In this document: positions 34,637 to 46,241 of the stretch, in pieces | How the letters are laid out: each line of letters opens with the position of its first letter | Position numbering within the stretch: position 1 is the first letter of the stretch | Assembly (NCBI GenBank): GCA_023897205.1 | Contig: JAHWDD010000006.1 | Coordinates: 682,001-746,000, forward strand | DNA from: Exophiala sp. HKRS030 | Lineage: Eukaryota; Ascomycota; Eurotiomycetes; Chaetothyriales; Herpotrichiellaceae | Reading direction: 5' to 3' | Length of the DNA: 64,000 bases | Position numbers and translations under genes: made by a program | Notes under the pieces: model-generated | What the model was told of the DNA's origin: nothing | Seen by the model: only the letters and a program-made list of their open reading frames with translations | The model's database searches: none

Positions 34637-35635
34637 CTAGACGGTGATCTTTTGTTTACCCTTTCCCCCCGTCTCCTCTTCGGCACCTTCGTCCTCATCA
34701 CTGCTCGTCAACTCGTCCTCTTCGTCGAATCCTGCGAATCGTCTTACAGGTTGTCTGGGCTTGGGCAGGAGGTGTGATGGTATCTTCAGCTGATGCTGGA
34801 GCACCCACAGTGCATCTGCATCGCCCCCTTCGGCTTCCATTCTGAGTCTGGCCATCTCGTCTTCATCAAGCTCCATTACATCATCTGCGTCGCTATCTGC
34901 CTCACTCCCTGACGCAGACCCGCCACTTCCACTGCTCTCGCCTGCAGATGTAGCGTTGGTGTCCTTTTCCTGAGCCGCCATCATAGCCATCTTGACGGCA
35001 TTCCTCACGTTTTCACCAATCTCCTCCTTTTCTTCCACCCACTCGTCACTCAACCCTTTTCGCCGACCATCTACGCCCTTACCGGCACGCATATCTGCCT
35101 CTCGCTGCTCGGCCAATTCAATAACCTGTTCCCATTTCTTCCGTCTCTCTTCCTTCTCTTTCTTGTCCATGTCCGGTTTGGTGGCAAGATAAGTTGCCAG
35201 ATTCTTGGCCTCTGTTATTGTCCGTAGCCTCCGCCCGTCCAGATTTCGGGCGCTGCCAGTGGCAAGTTCTGCATTTTGACGTTTTTTGCGAGAGGACATG
35301 CGTCCACCTGCGGCCCTAAGTTGGGAACCAAAGCCACCCTTTCCCCCGACTAATGGGGCGGATAGTCTGAGGGGCAACATCGTAGATTCTCCGTCGCTGC
35401 GACATGTTTGATGCAGAGCAATATCTGCTAATGTTGTGGTATCAGATGCATAGATCGGGTGGCTCGCGGTAGACGTGAGAAGCAGGCGGGCCGGAGGTAG
35501 ACTTGATGGCAACAAGTTGATGATTGTTGACAGCAATTCCGAAGTAGAGGACGAGGCTGGTAGAGGTATACATAGCGTAGGTGGGAGTGCGAGGCCTGGG
35601 AAAGTGTCCAAAAGGACATTGACCACGGGTTGCAT
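34637..35635 (-). CDS. sde2: Sde2 splicing/silencing factor with self-cleaved ubiquitin-like N-terminus
   Basis: Fungal Sde2: a ubiquitin-fold N-terminus is removed after Gly-Gly by deubiquitinating enzymes, and the C-terminal part, starting with Lys, joins the spliceosome to promote excision of selected introns; in S. pombe this also affects silencing and genome stability. The protein is 332 aa, single exon. The UBL-like part spans 1-98 and ends in the invariant cleavage site GG-KGGFGS (Gly97-Gly98/Lys99). The conserved RAAGGRMSSRKKR follows, then a coiled, charged region (about 140-210), an acidic Ser-rich stretch, and a C-terminal LPKPRQPVRRFAGF segment. I chose ATG 35635; the six codons upstream lack an ATG. 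It shares a divergent promoter with the DOCK-like gene. Confidence 0.88.
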   Translation of the reverse strand: MQPVVNVLLDTFPGLALPPTLCIPLPASSSTSELLSTIINLLPSSLPPARLLLTSTASHPIYASDTTTLADIALHQTCRSDGESTMLPLRLSAPLVGGKGGFGSQLRAAGGRMSSRKKRQNAELATGSARNLDGRRLRTITEAKNLATYLATKPDMDKKEKEERRKKWEQVIELAEQREADMRAGKGVDGRRKGLSDEWVEEKEEIGENVRNAVKMAMMAAQEKDTNATSAGESSGSGGSASGSEADSDADDVMELDEDEMARLRMEAEGGDADALWVLQHQLKIPSHLLPKPRQPVRRFAGFDEEDELTSSDEDEGAEEETGGKGKQKITV

Positions 35636-36300
35636 GATGGAAGCGCTGGTCAAGGATCGAGGAAAAAGAGTGGCACTACGGTTTGGGCTTTTCCCGATGG
35701 CGAGGAACCGAAATAGTGATCAGGACCGTTGTTCGGGCAGGAGCGAGATATTGTCGTCTCGAAATGCAATGACACCGAGGCGAAACCTGGTCGAAACCTG
35801 GGCAGATGGTGTTGTTACTACAAGGATGGTTGCACATGTAACTCATCGCGCATCGAATTTGAGCATCAGAATCACCACGGCGCTAACCACATTAGGAGAG
35901 GCCCCTGCCGCTAAAAGAAAAAGAACTGGAGCTTCTTCCTCCTTGTGTGCGGCTGGGGGAGAACACCATTTCTTTCTTACCAGAACTCGTGGATAACGCG
36001 TCGTGATTGCGAAAATGATATCGGTCCATCATCCTGGATCCTTTGACTAGGAACACCTGAACCTTCTTCAGACTCCCATCCTTGTTGCCGAACTGTCATT
36101 TCGACCTCTCATGAACTGTCAATGCGGATTTTCAGCGCACTGGCCCCTGGATACTGGATACGGGATACGGGATACTGGACACGCTCCACAAAGATCATCG
36201 CCACATCAAGGTCACCGCTAGTCAGTCCTGACCACATCCTCATCAAGTTTGACTACGGTGGCTCGGTGATCGCAACCAGGCCACCGCTCAGGTTCAGAAC
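35636..36300. other. Divergent promoter region, Sde2 / DOCK-like genes
   Basis: About 665 bp. It contains GGATACTGGATACGGGATACGGGATACTGG-like degenerate 8-bp tandem units near 36150-36180, just upstream of the DOCK-like start. No gene seen. Confidence 0.5.
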
Positions 36301-39300
36301 ATGCCCTGGAAGCCGCTGCCTCTGTCGTATGCAGTAGCCATATACCCTTTCCAACCTTCGGCTTCTCCCACCGAGTTACCACTTCAGATCGGTGATCAAT
36401 TATATGTCATCGAACAGGGCGGTAAAGATGGCGCCTGGTGTCGAGGTTATCTTGTTGCTCCTCCGACCCTATTGTCGGCCCTGACTCCCGGTGGCAGGAC
36501 TGCGGCTGATGCACGTGTCTTTTCTGGCATTTTCCCGAAATGCTGCATCGAAATTCGGGAACAGCTTGGTCCCGAAGTCTCTGTGGCTGTCCGACCCGGC
36601 GAGCCGAAGCCGCAAGCCCCTGTCCCCATGCTGAAAATAGGAGATGATTCACCGACATCTTCGACGGAACCACTTGTGGATGAGATATCATCGTGCCTGC
36701 GAGAATGGTATATTCTTCACCTTCCGGATTTAGTACTCCGGCGCGAGTATCATGTTCTCGATCAGATGTCCGAGATCATAAGTCGACTGGATTATGCCCG
36801 GAGAGAACTCTTAAATGACGTTCTTACTGCGCAGGAACGACTGCAGGTGCGAAATGATGCGGTCTGGGACCTTGTCAGGGGCAATAAAATGCTCAGTGGC
36901 GAAGTTATCGTTCGAGATGCCACCCACCAAGGCCGACTATTGACTTCGGAGGATTCTGCTATTGAAATGACAAAACTACAAGCGATCATGAGCGTTTTGG
37001 ATTCACCGCCATCCGAGAAATCCAGGGCCACTTCCTTGCATCATTGTCTGGTTGAGGTCATATCTGTCGTAGGTTCGGACCTAGAGTCTGCAAGCTTGAA
37101 CTTGGCCTTGTATCGCAACGATTCAGATGGCAGCCCTGTGTCATTCTCCGAAACATACAGTTCTGTTGCTTCGGCAAAGATGAAGACTTTGTTCTCAGAT
37201 CTCAGTACAAGGGATATAGGAGATGCGGGAGAAACTTTTCTCACAGTGAAGGTCACCATCTCAGAACCTCCGCGAAAAGCAAAGCGAAGAGCCCCTGAGC
37301 GCCCTCCCTCTAGAAATGGCACCTTGTTGGGCCAGCGGCAACTTTCTCTCAATCGCCGAAGGTCAAGCTTGATGTTCGGTAAAAGGAAACACGCTGAAAG
37401 ACCGCATCCCGGGGTGAACGGTCGAGCAACGCCCCAGACCAATGAACGGGCTCAAACGCCGTCGATTGCCGAAGAGGAGGATGGTTCCTCACCGGCCCAA
37501 GGCCCTCCGGTACCTCGGACAATCGCAGTCGGGATTCTCGACGTGAACAAAATCATGAGGGATAATAACTCTGTCGAAGAGACGATCACAATGTGGTCAG
37601 TCTCAGCACGAGATGATGAAAAAACCAGAGAAGTGGATCCTAGAATAAAGCAACTGTTGAACTCTCAGGGGAGAAGCCTTGTGGTCTCGCCTTATATATC
37701 GAGTGTGGCTCTCAGACTTACTCCTTACACGGCCCCGGATGCAGATACAATGATCAAGAACAATCCGACTTCAATGCATCTCGTCACCAAGAGTCAGAAG
37801 ATTGGTTTTTCGGAGGCGCCTTCCAAGCCTCGATCAGACATATATCTAAGGCTAAGCAAAGCCGTCATAACTCAAGGAGCGCATCTCTCACATCCAGAAT
37901 TGAACGTGGCCCCAATCAAGGCCCAGTCTATGCAGAACTTACAATTAACAATGGAGGTTCGGGACTCTTCTGGTCGGCGTATCGAACACTGCATTTATCC
38001 TTCCGCAAATGGGGCTGCTGTGACTGCATTACGCACGAATGCAGTTGAGATCGATTCTGCTTGGGACCAGACACTATGCCTTCGAGTACCGACAGAAAAG
38101 GTCCCGGATAGCCATCTGATTCTCAGCATTGCGGATGCCCCGGAGTTCCCATTTGCACTGGCTTGGATGCCATTGTGGGATAAGAAGGCCTTCATCAGCG
38201 ATGGAAACCACTCTCTCATCCTCCATGCATACGATAAGATAACATCTAGTGTTGTTCAAGGTCGTGGAGCGTATCTGTCCTTGCCGTGGAATAATGCAAC
38301 TTACAAAACTGTTCACGAAGGAAGTTATGCCAACATCGCATCGCTGGAGGTTAACACCCTTCTGTGCAGTACAGAATACTCACAAGACCGCACGTTGGTC
38401 AGCCTAATCAACTGGAAACATCAGACGTCGGTGCAGTTACTAGACATCCTCCAAAAGCTCACTTTTGTACAGGAAATAGAAATTGTGAAGCAACTTCAAG
38501 ATGTTCTCGATGCACTATTTGGAGTGCTTGTGCACAAGTCAGGAGAGTCAAAATTTGAGGATCTCATTTTCAACGATATCGTATGGGTGTTGGGCATTGT
38601 GCACGACAGACGGTACAATCTGGGACCCCTTGTCGAGCAGTATACTGAAAGTCACTTTCGCTCTCCCTATGCTGCATCCTGCCTGATACGAAGTTTTACT
38701 CGACTTCTGCAAAGCGTTTCAGATCCTCAGAGTGCTCGAGACATGAGGGCTTTGTTCAAAGTTGGCAGGACATTCATGAAGATTGTCATTACATCCTATC
38801 AGCAACGGCGATTTGGATCACAAACAAATGAAAATCGAGACGAAAAGCATTCGACGTTCAAACAGGATATGCAGGCTATTCTCTTTGGATTGCAAATGAT
38901 GATGCGCAGTGAGACGGCAGCGCTGGTAGGAAGCAAGACCTTGCTCGTACGAGAATTTCACACCTGGCTACCTGAATTGCTTCCCGCTTTCAGCAAAGAG
39001 GAAGTCATCAGGACGTCTATCGACTTCATTGATTCTTGTGAGGATGCAACTGGCAAATTAGTCCTCTACCGGCTTATCCTCATTCATAACTACACCAAGC
39101 TGGACCAGATTTGGGTCGATGATAGGGACAAAAAGATGCTCGTCAAGAACTGTGTCAGATGGCTTTCCCCCTACTGGATCCAGAACGACTTATCAGACGA
39201 TTGGCACGAACAAGTCCGATTAAGTTGTTCGATTGTTGCCGAACTTACACGAATCCCAACTCACTATTTACACGAGTTTATGCCAAAACTCATCTCTGCC

Positions 39301-40659
39301 TATGAAATCATTGCACGGCAGCCTTCGGTTCGACGGCGATCACTATCATTCCTCTTCCCGGATTCATACCCATTCGTAAACAGAGCAACAGACAGCGAGG
39401 ACTCATTCGATGAGGCTTTGCTTGAGCTCTCAGCGACAGTGGCTACCATCGCAAGGATGAAAGCGCCTTCAGTTCCCAAAATCCAGGGTCAAGAGCTTTC
39501 GGAGTACGTGCTTTCCACACTCACCATGCTACGCTCACTCCTTCAGCACCACGCATGTCCGTCGACCTGGCTCAGTCTACACATTTACCACCACTCCTGT
39601 GCCTTGACGATTCTTAATTACCTCTCTACCCTCCTCATATCACTGTACCTCCCCAGTCCTGAAGAAGCCGAAAATCCAGATCAAGCTGACAGTTTCAACC
39701 TGAAAATGAGCTTGTGGAAATCGTTCCTTGATACGCTGCTCATGTTGGTATCATCTCCAGCCCTGGCTCTAGAGCTATTTCCAGAGCAGAAACGCCGTGC
39801 AGTTTGGAAAATATCTGGTGACGTACGTCAATCCGGCGCCGACCTCTTGCGAAATTGTTGGGAGAGCCTTGGTTGGGAAGCCACGGCTGACGATCAAAGA
39901 CGATACAATATCCGTAGGCTGGGTGGGTACCAGGTTCAGTATGTGCCTAGTCTAGTCGCGCCCACGATAAGATTGTGTCTCAGTATGCACGAGGGGTTGC
40001 GGAAGGTTGCGGTCGAGATTCTCCAGGCCATGATCATCAACGAGTGGGCACTGAGCGACGGAGAGAGTCTAGAGTTGATCGAGACCGAGGTAATCGGGGC
40101 GTTGAACAGTATCATCAAGGCGAAGCCTGTGAGTGCGAACGAGGCCATGAGCCGCAAGATTTTCATCGCCGAGTTGCTGGAGTTGTTCAGCACGATCGCG
40201 AACCAGCCTGACGATGCGCTGTGGACGGCAATCGAAGATCTTGTTGCAACGATTGATGAATTGGTCGACCTACTCACGACCACTGAGGCGGACGAGGAAG
40301 TCGACGGCGAACCACAGGATCCGAGCAACGGACACGCCAGAGGGCAAAGCGGCGACTCGCAGAACAGCGAAGCCAAAGAACTGGCCAGGGCGAGGAGGAG
40401 CATTGACGGCTTGACACCCACGAGCCCCGCGCAGGGACGCGAGAAGGAGTACGGCGTCCATGCGTTGGAGTGCTACAAGCAATTGGCCGAAGAGTACGAG
40501 CGCAACGGCGACTACAAGAGGCTGGCCAAGACTTACAGGGCCATTGCCAGAATCCACGAGGCGAGAGCTGCGAGCCGGGCGGGTGCTGGCGGCTTGATGA
40601 ATGGAAGACGAGCGTATGGAGAACAGAATGCAGATGGTGAAGAAGAGGACGATGATTAG
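36301..40659 (+). CDS. DOCK-family protein lacking most of DHR-2
   Basis: Relative of dedicator-of-cytokinesis proteins (yeast Dck1 type), which activate Rho/Rac GTPases. Single exon, 1452 aa. An N-terminal SH3 domain begins at once (AVAIYPFQPSASPTELPLQIGDQLYVIEQG) and an alpha-helical region follows. The C2-like DHR-1 domain, which binds phosphoinositides, lies at about 510-660 (SDIYLRLSKAVITQG to WMPLWDKKAF). A long helical ARM-like region then ends at about 1345 (IDELVDLL). The catalytic DHR-2 domain should follow and make the protein around 2000 aa, but only a disordered stretch and one short piece resembling lobe A (ALECYKQLAEEYERNGDYKRLAKT, about 1385-1410) are present before an acidic tail. 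I found no DHR-2 downstream in any frame. GEF activity is therefore doubtful. The ATG at 36301 matches the usual fungal N-terminus. Confidence 0.85.
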   Translation: MPWKPLPLSYAVAIYPFQPSASPTELPLQIGDQLYVIEQGGKDGAWCRGYLVAPPTLLSALTPGGRTAADARVFSGIFPKCCIEIREQLGPEVSVAVRPGEPKPQAPVPMLKIGDDSPTSSTEPLVDEISSCLREWYILHLPDLVLRREYHVLDQMSEIISRLDYARRELLNDVLTAQERLQVRNDAVWDLVRGNKMLSGEVIVRDATHQGRLLTSEDSAIEMTKLQAIMSVLDSPPSEKSRATSLHHCLVEVISVVGSDLESASLNLALYRNDSDGSPVSFSETYSSVASAKMKTLFSDLSTRDIGDAGETFLTVKVTISEPPRKAKRRAPERPPSRNGTLLGQRQLSLNRRRSSLMFGKRKHAERPHPGVNGRATPQTNERAQTPSIAEEEDGSSPAQGPPVPRTIAVGILDVNKIMRDNNSVEETITMWSVSARDDEKTREVDPRIKQLLNSQGRSLVVSPYISSVALRLTPYTAPDADTMIKNNPTSMHLVTKSQKIGFSEAPSKPRSDIYLRLSKAVITQGAHLSHPELNVAPIKAQSMQNLQLTMEVRDSSGRRIEHCIYPSANGAAVTALRTNAVEIDSAWDQTLCLRVPTEKVPDSHLILSIADAPEFPFALAWMPLWDKKAFISDGNHSLILHAYDKITSSVVQGRGAYLSLPWNNATYKTVHEGSYANIASLEVNTLLCSTEYSQDRTLVSLINWKHQTSVQLLDILQKLTFVQEIEIVKQLQDVLDALFGVLVHKSGESKFEDLIFNDIVWVLGIVHDRRYNLGPLVEQYTESHFRSPYAASCLIRSFTRLLQSVSDPQSARDMRALFKVGRTFMKIVITSYQQRRFGSQTNENRDEKHSTFKQDMQAILFGLQMMMRSETAALVGSKTLLVREFHTWLPELLPAFSKEEVIRTSIDFIDSCEDATGKLVLYRLILIHNYTKLDQIWVDDRDKKMLVKNCVRWLSPYWIQNDLSDDWHEQVRLSCSIVAELTRIPTHYLHEFMPKLISAYEIIARQPSVRRRSLSFLFPDSYPFVNRATDSEDSFDEALLELSATVATIARMKAPSVPKIQGQELSEYVLSTLTMLRSLLQHHACPSTWLSLHIYHHSCALTILNYLSTLLISLYLPSPEEAENPDQADSFNLKMSLWKSFLDTLLMLVSSPALALELFPEQKRRAVWKISGDVRQSGADLLRNCWESLGWEATADDQRRYNIRRLGGYQVQYVPSLVAPTIRLCLSMHEGLRKVAVEILQAMIINEWALSDGESLELIETEVIGALNSIIKAKPVSANEAMSRKIFIAELLELFSTIANQPDDALWTAIEDLVATIDELVDLLTTTEADEEVDGEPQDPSNGHARGQSGDSQNSEAKELARARRSIDGLTPTSPAQGREKEYGVHALECYKQLAEEYERNGDYKRLAKTYRAIARIHEARAASRAGAGGLMNGRRAYGEQNADGEEEDDD

Positions 40660-43600
40660 TTTGTGGTCCCATGGTACAAACTTGGGGGCGAGGCTCGAAA
40701 TGTAGGTTCATTCATGCTCTTTGGAAAGGCAAGCGTGGAAATGGTACTTTTACTTGGAAGAACGACACGGAGATATCAAGCTCGGTGGTGTTTTCTTGGG
40801 AGGCTACGATTGAACAAGATCGATCTTCCTGTTGGGGACGACCCCAGGGTTTGCTTGGGCTTCTTTGGCTTGAAATCTAGTTGAATACAGAAGGTGAAGC
40901 TATGGGAGGCCAGATGCATGTGCTGTACGGAAAAAAGTTTGCAAATGCCCCCTATACCCCCTCCCTATATGGTCTGATGTGCTGGGCCGGATTGAGCGAA
41001 GCAACGTTGTAGGATTTGGCCGTTTGGGCTTGGGAAGTGAGTGGCATCCGTGAGGAATGCCGACTAGAATTCCATCAAAGTCATTGTCATGTTCTTCCTT
41101 GCGTCCGGGTGTTCGAAATTGCATTTGCAGACAGAGCCATTCTTCCGTTACACATCTTGGGCTGAAAAAGGGTCGGCATTTCAATGATACAATTGACACG
41201 CCGTGGTGACCTGATGCGACCCGACTGAAACTGCCCGGCATTCAAACAAGATTGTACTTACACTGAAGTAGATCTTACCTGAAAGTGGGGACCCGAGAGG
41301 CATGTATCTTGCGTGAAGGACGAGTACAAATGATCTAACCCACCTTTTCCCACCGAGCCTGGCTACAGTAGTAGTGCGAGCCAGGTCACAGCGTTTGTGC
41401 AAGTGCCGCCTTCTCCTACAGTAGAACTTTCGGCTCGTTCGATCAGCGACGTGTGGTGAAACACGAGCCGCCCAATGGAGGCTGCGCCGAGATGGGAACA
41501 GTGTGCTCGTACTCGTAGAGAAGTGGTGAGGGAGTCATGACTCTGCTAGCCGTCCGACCGAGAGGATCTTCAATTTGGCTGCAAAACAGCAAATTCACGC
41601 AGTATCGCTTCATTTTGCCCCCAAAGACTTGCGCCTCTCAGAGTAATTTTCGTACTGGCATCATCTGCTGATGCTGACATCGTCGGAGGACTGATAGTCA
41701 GAGTAGTTCGGAAGCGGCGCCAAAGGGGAAAAGGGAGTCTGTCCGTCGTTCCGTAGGTCATTCCACTGGCTTGATAAGAGAAAAACAAAAGTCGCCGCAG
41801 TCAGTGCTTTTCCGACAACAGACTGCCCATAACAGAGGTCAACAAAAACAACATCATCTCGGTTCGGAGCACAATAAAATACAAAATGGACCTCGAGAGG
41901 CGTAATGGACGAGCCCTGGACCTCGCCACCAGTCTATCGACGTTAGTGGGTTGGTCGATATCGTCGTCGATGGACGGCAATTTCATGGCAACAGCGTCTG
42001 ATCAACTAGAGTGAAGGGCAATAGATTCCTTTTAGATTGCTCACTCTCCCAGACAACGGGTGGAAGATCAGTGGCAATTTCAGGGCTATTGCGTGAATGA
42101 GGCCAAAGCGTCAATAGATGGATGCTGTCTCGTCAAAGGTGAAAGCACAGATATTACTGAAGAACTGTCGGTCGGAATATATTGTGGCTCTGACAGCGTC
42201 TGTGCGAAATATGAGTTTCTGAACCTCAGGTGTGCCGGAAAGCGATTTTGGATAGCATTCGACTGGACCCATCTCTTTCAACCGCATGAGCAGGAGTTAC
42301 CGATGAATGCGACCGTCTGCATGAATACAGCAGGCAAGAACAAGAAAGTTGAAGCCCACTCAGGGATGAATCTATGACACGGGTATGAATCGCACAGCAA
42401 ACTCACCTCGGGGGTTGACTTGTATGAGCAGGATTGGCGCGCAGTGCGCGTGTTCTCGTACCAGCGAGAAAGACAAGGTAACCTCTTGCAACATTTGGAA
42501 GCTGGAGATGCGCGGTCTGATGCCATGTCACTGTCTGATTCGTCCCATTTGGGCTTCTGCCGCGATGAGTTTGGTATAGTCCGCGGCTCTCCATGTGTAA
42601 AGTTGATTACCCGACTGGGTACGCGTACTGTCAGGAACCAGGAGCAATGGTAGTGACAGTGTAATAGAATAACAAGGCCGAGGCAATGATAGGCGGCCAG
42701 AACCAGGATTTTTCCTTGTGGGTTTAGAAAGATGTCTGTGTCTGCCTGTCGCGATTTTCTGACAGCTTCAGGGGTGGTCGTGCTTCGCTGGGCGATAGTG
42801 ACATGCCCCCGAGAATTGGAACACGGCAGTTTAACCTCATCATTGCAAATAGTGTAGAAGCCAATACCTGGAACAGGATGACTGCAGCGGCTCGTGGGTT
42901 TCAGGTAGGCAAGCGAGAAGAAGGAACCTGGAAGGCGTCTCCAGAGGTCAGTTTTGCAGCGAGGGTAGTAGGAGTGGTGGTGACGAGATAAAGGTTTGAT
43001 CCCTGAGAGTTCTGGAAATGAAATCATGATGGACCCCGCAAAGGGGATAATTCACAGCTGTCAGAATTGATTTTGAGCATACTGTAGAGTGGTGAAGAAC
43101 GAGTTGAAGGATGTCGAGAATGTACGTAGTATGCAGGCTTACCGTGGGTAGACGTTTGGGTGATGGGGACGAGGTTTTGCAGCCAAGCCACCATTGCGTT
43201 TCGCTGCGACTTTAGTGACGCCTACGGGTTACGGGAGTAGTAGGTACCTTATTCCTGTATGGAGCGCCGAAGTAACCTACAGTACGACGAGGGCAGTAAT
43301 GCCTCAGCTGGCCACTAGGGATCTTTAGGTAAGGTCGCCCCTACTGCAGCTAAGGCAAGTCTCTCCCCCCCCTCCACGTTCTTGTCCTGGTCTCGGTCCC
43401 TCACGCACCCCCCCCAATCGTGCCGTCCGTCCTCTGACCATCGTTCTGGCACCTGGCAATTGAAGTGGAGGATCCTCACTTTCATCCTCCTGCATCAGTC
43501 AATGATGAATGGCTGACCGGAAAGAGGGAAAGAAAAAAACCATGCAATGATCATATCTCAAGGTCAATGGGCACGGCCTCACCTCATCAATCGCCTCATC

Positions 43601-44708
43601 TGCCTCCATGACTGCACCGACCACCAACACAACGGTTTTTGGCCCGACGACGAGATTGTACTTCCTCCACGTTGCTCACGAGATTACCGACGCCCGTCTC
43701 AACTGACGGACTGTGCCCAAACGTCAAGTTTGCCGTCACTGTCCATCACCGCGGTCATACCCTTCGAGACGTCTTTCGCTGCTAAATTGCAAAACATAGA
43801 TCCCCTACCGTCTCTTGCTCGCCGCCACGGACCGCCCGCTCAGATACTCAGTACAAAGACCACCCGAAGCCCGTGTTCCATCTGTCGTTCCCATCCTTCA
43901 CTTCCCAAGTCCACAGCACACGCTCGGATCGGAGGCAAGAGGCACCTTACGCACACGACGTCAGAGAAAGATCCATCAGCACGTACGCTGGCCGAGGAAA
44001 GAATTATCCCAACACAGCACGGGAGGGTGTTCAACATCATACGCCGAATACATACTCGAAATACAAGCAATATCGATCGAGACAACTCTATCGAAGGGTA
44101 ATACGTCGCATTGGGCATAGCATATCCAAAATAGGACGACCCAAGTGCCCCGAGCTCGCTACACCAGAGGGTAACAATATCGGCTTACTGAACCGCCTCT
44201 GGACCGATTGGGACCTAGAACACCTCTATTTTCATCGTCCAGACCGAAAGGGACACACCCAAGTTACGTCGCTCCAATCGTGACCCCAAAGGACAACGTG
44301 ACTGTCGGTAGTCGCCAAGGCACATACCAATCGCCCGTCGCCCTTTTCAGCATTCCTGTTGATTGTCACAGTCTCATTAGCCCATTATTTGGCTTTTCTT
44401 CTTTTCTCTCTTTCTAACGACACTTCTACCAACACGCCCAAAACGTCTCAGGTGAGTCCTATAATTACGTATGACACTTTGCCCGCAATATATCACAGAT
44501 CAGATCAATGGGACAGTGCTCTGTCCTATTCTGGTACTTCTGAGTGAGTGGATCGGAGGGATCTAGGGCGATTTCTGCGGAAGAGCGCCATGACCCTCCT
44601 CCACTTAATACGGCACTGATCCCTTAAGGATCAAGGTCCTCTTCATCATTTGTTACCTTCCTTCCATCTTCAACGTCTTTTCTGTACACGGCCGCTGACC
44701 AAAGCACG
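40660..44708. other. 4-kb gene-poor region with leader of C2H2 gene
   Basis: No firm gene. Minus-strand 42278..43027 is open for 249 codons and starts with ATG, but its translation is Cys/Ser-rich, unlike any family. The last ~1.1 kb (43550-44708) is pyrimidine-rich, like a long 5' UTR of the zinc-finger gene, and includes an open frame of 184 codons at 43547..44101. Near 44451 CTCAGGTGAGTCC looks like a splice donor, so the leader may be spliced. C- and G-runs occur near 43367-43410. Confidence 0.45.
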
Positions 44709-46241
44709 ATGCAGAACTCGAACCAACGCTTTAGCTTTCCTTCATTCCAGAAGCCTCAGAGCGAAGCTGCCTACCAGCACGCCCTGAGACAACCCCTTCC
44801 ATATCCTGCCAAGGGAGGAATGGAAATCGGAGGCCTGTTGAACGCAAGGAATGCTGCAGCAGCAGACGCTGAACTCAGACGACAAATACAACAATCAATG
44901 CAAATGGAGGGCGGCGTAGCCTATGCTATGAGTCAGGCGCCAAATATGGCTCACCACCAACCGCACCACATGCAAGCCCCTGGGATGCCATACCTAGGCC
45001 AGCCTCAACATAGTCATCAACTTTATGCGCAAAGTTATATTCCCCGACACGATACTCAAACGATGGTTGACGACAATTTTGGCGCCATCAGACAGAAGAA
45101 TGAGTCCGCACCGAAGGCATTTGCATGTAGCACTTGCCAGAAGGGCTTCGCACGACGCAGCGATTTAGCGCGGCATGGTACGAATATTCCTCGGTTACAA
45201 GAGAACTTTTCTGACTTTCTTACAGAGCGAATTCATAGCGGTATTAGACCACATGCCTGTGATTTCCCAGGTTGCGGCAAGCAGTTCATCCAGAGATCTG
45301 CTCTGACCGTCCACATGCGCGTACACACTGGAGAGAAGCCTCATATGTGCGAGCGATGTGGCAAGGTATGCGCATTCACCATGCATACATAGGAAGTCTG
45401 ATTGCTAATTTCCGTATAGCCATTCTCTGACTCAAGTTCTCTTGCGAGACACCGCAGAATTCACTCTGGAAAGAGGCCATACAAGTGCCCTTACGCAAAC
45501 TGCCAAAAGACGTTCACTCGACGAACGACTCTCACACGCCATCAAAACCACCATACGGGTACGATTGAGCAGGCGGCAGCAGAGACTAATGCCAAGTTGT
45601 CGACCACTCAGCCTCAGAGTCAGTCAATGTATGGATCCACTTCAGGCTCGTCCAGACATTCCACGGCCTCGCCAGCCGACAGAACGCTATCGGTTTCTCC
45701 CAATACGGAGCTGCCTCCTACGACCAATGGCATGCAGCGGCAAGGGTCAGAGTATGGGTACCTTGGGCAAAATCACTCGCTTCCTCCGCATCTGCGGCCG
45801 GAGTTCCAGCAGCATCCGACTCGCTCGACACCCACCATGAACGGGCAGCCCCTTCACAACTTTACGAGCGCTCCCCAACAACGGCCAACCACAGCACGCC
45901 CGCAAACCTTTGGTCCTCCTCAGCCTATGGAACCGCCGGCTAGCGGCACAGGCAGCGGCAATGCTTCTCCTCACATGAACAACCTTGGCTGGAACTCGCA
46001 AAATCCCGGCAACCTGCCCACCTCAGCTTCAATGGACAATTATGCTTATCCTGATCCCGGATATGGCGGGCATCCGCTCTACTACCCTGGAAGCAGCATT
46101 CGCAGGCCTCAGTCCACAGAGCCTGAAGAGTACGGTATCCGGCCTCGCCACCACATGGGTCATCACATGCCTGTCGCCCCCGATTGGGGAGCCATGCCAA
46201 TCGCAGTCCAGGACAACCGACAAGAGCGTTATGTGATGTAA
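44709..46241 (+). CDS. C2H2 zinc-finger transcription factor, four fingers
   Basis: Nuclear DNA-binding protein with four tandem C2H2 fingers, 476 aa. Exons 44709..45177, 45226..45365 and 45420..46241; introns of 48 and 54 bp have GTACGA and GTATGC donors, CTGAC and GCTAAT branch sites, and both interrupt the finger block. Residues 1-135 are Gln/His-rich and disordered. The fingers run from about 137 to 250: [53 protein letters not shown] and [19 protein letters not shown], with TGEKP-like linkers. The C-terminal half is Ser/Thr/Pro/Gln-rich, as in activation domains, and ends in [28 protein letters not shown] sequence. Four-finger proteins of this plan occur across filamentous fungi; I do not assign a named gene. 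Confidence 0.88.
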
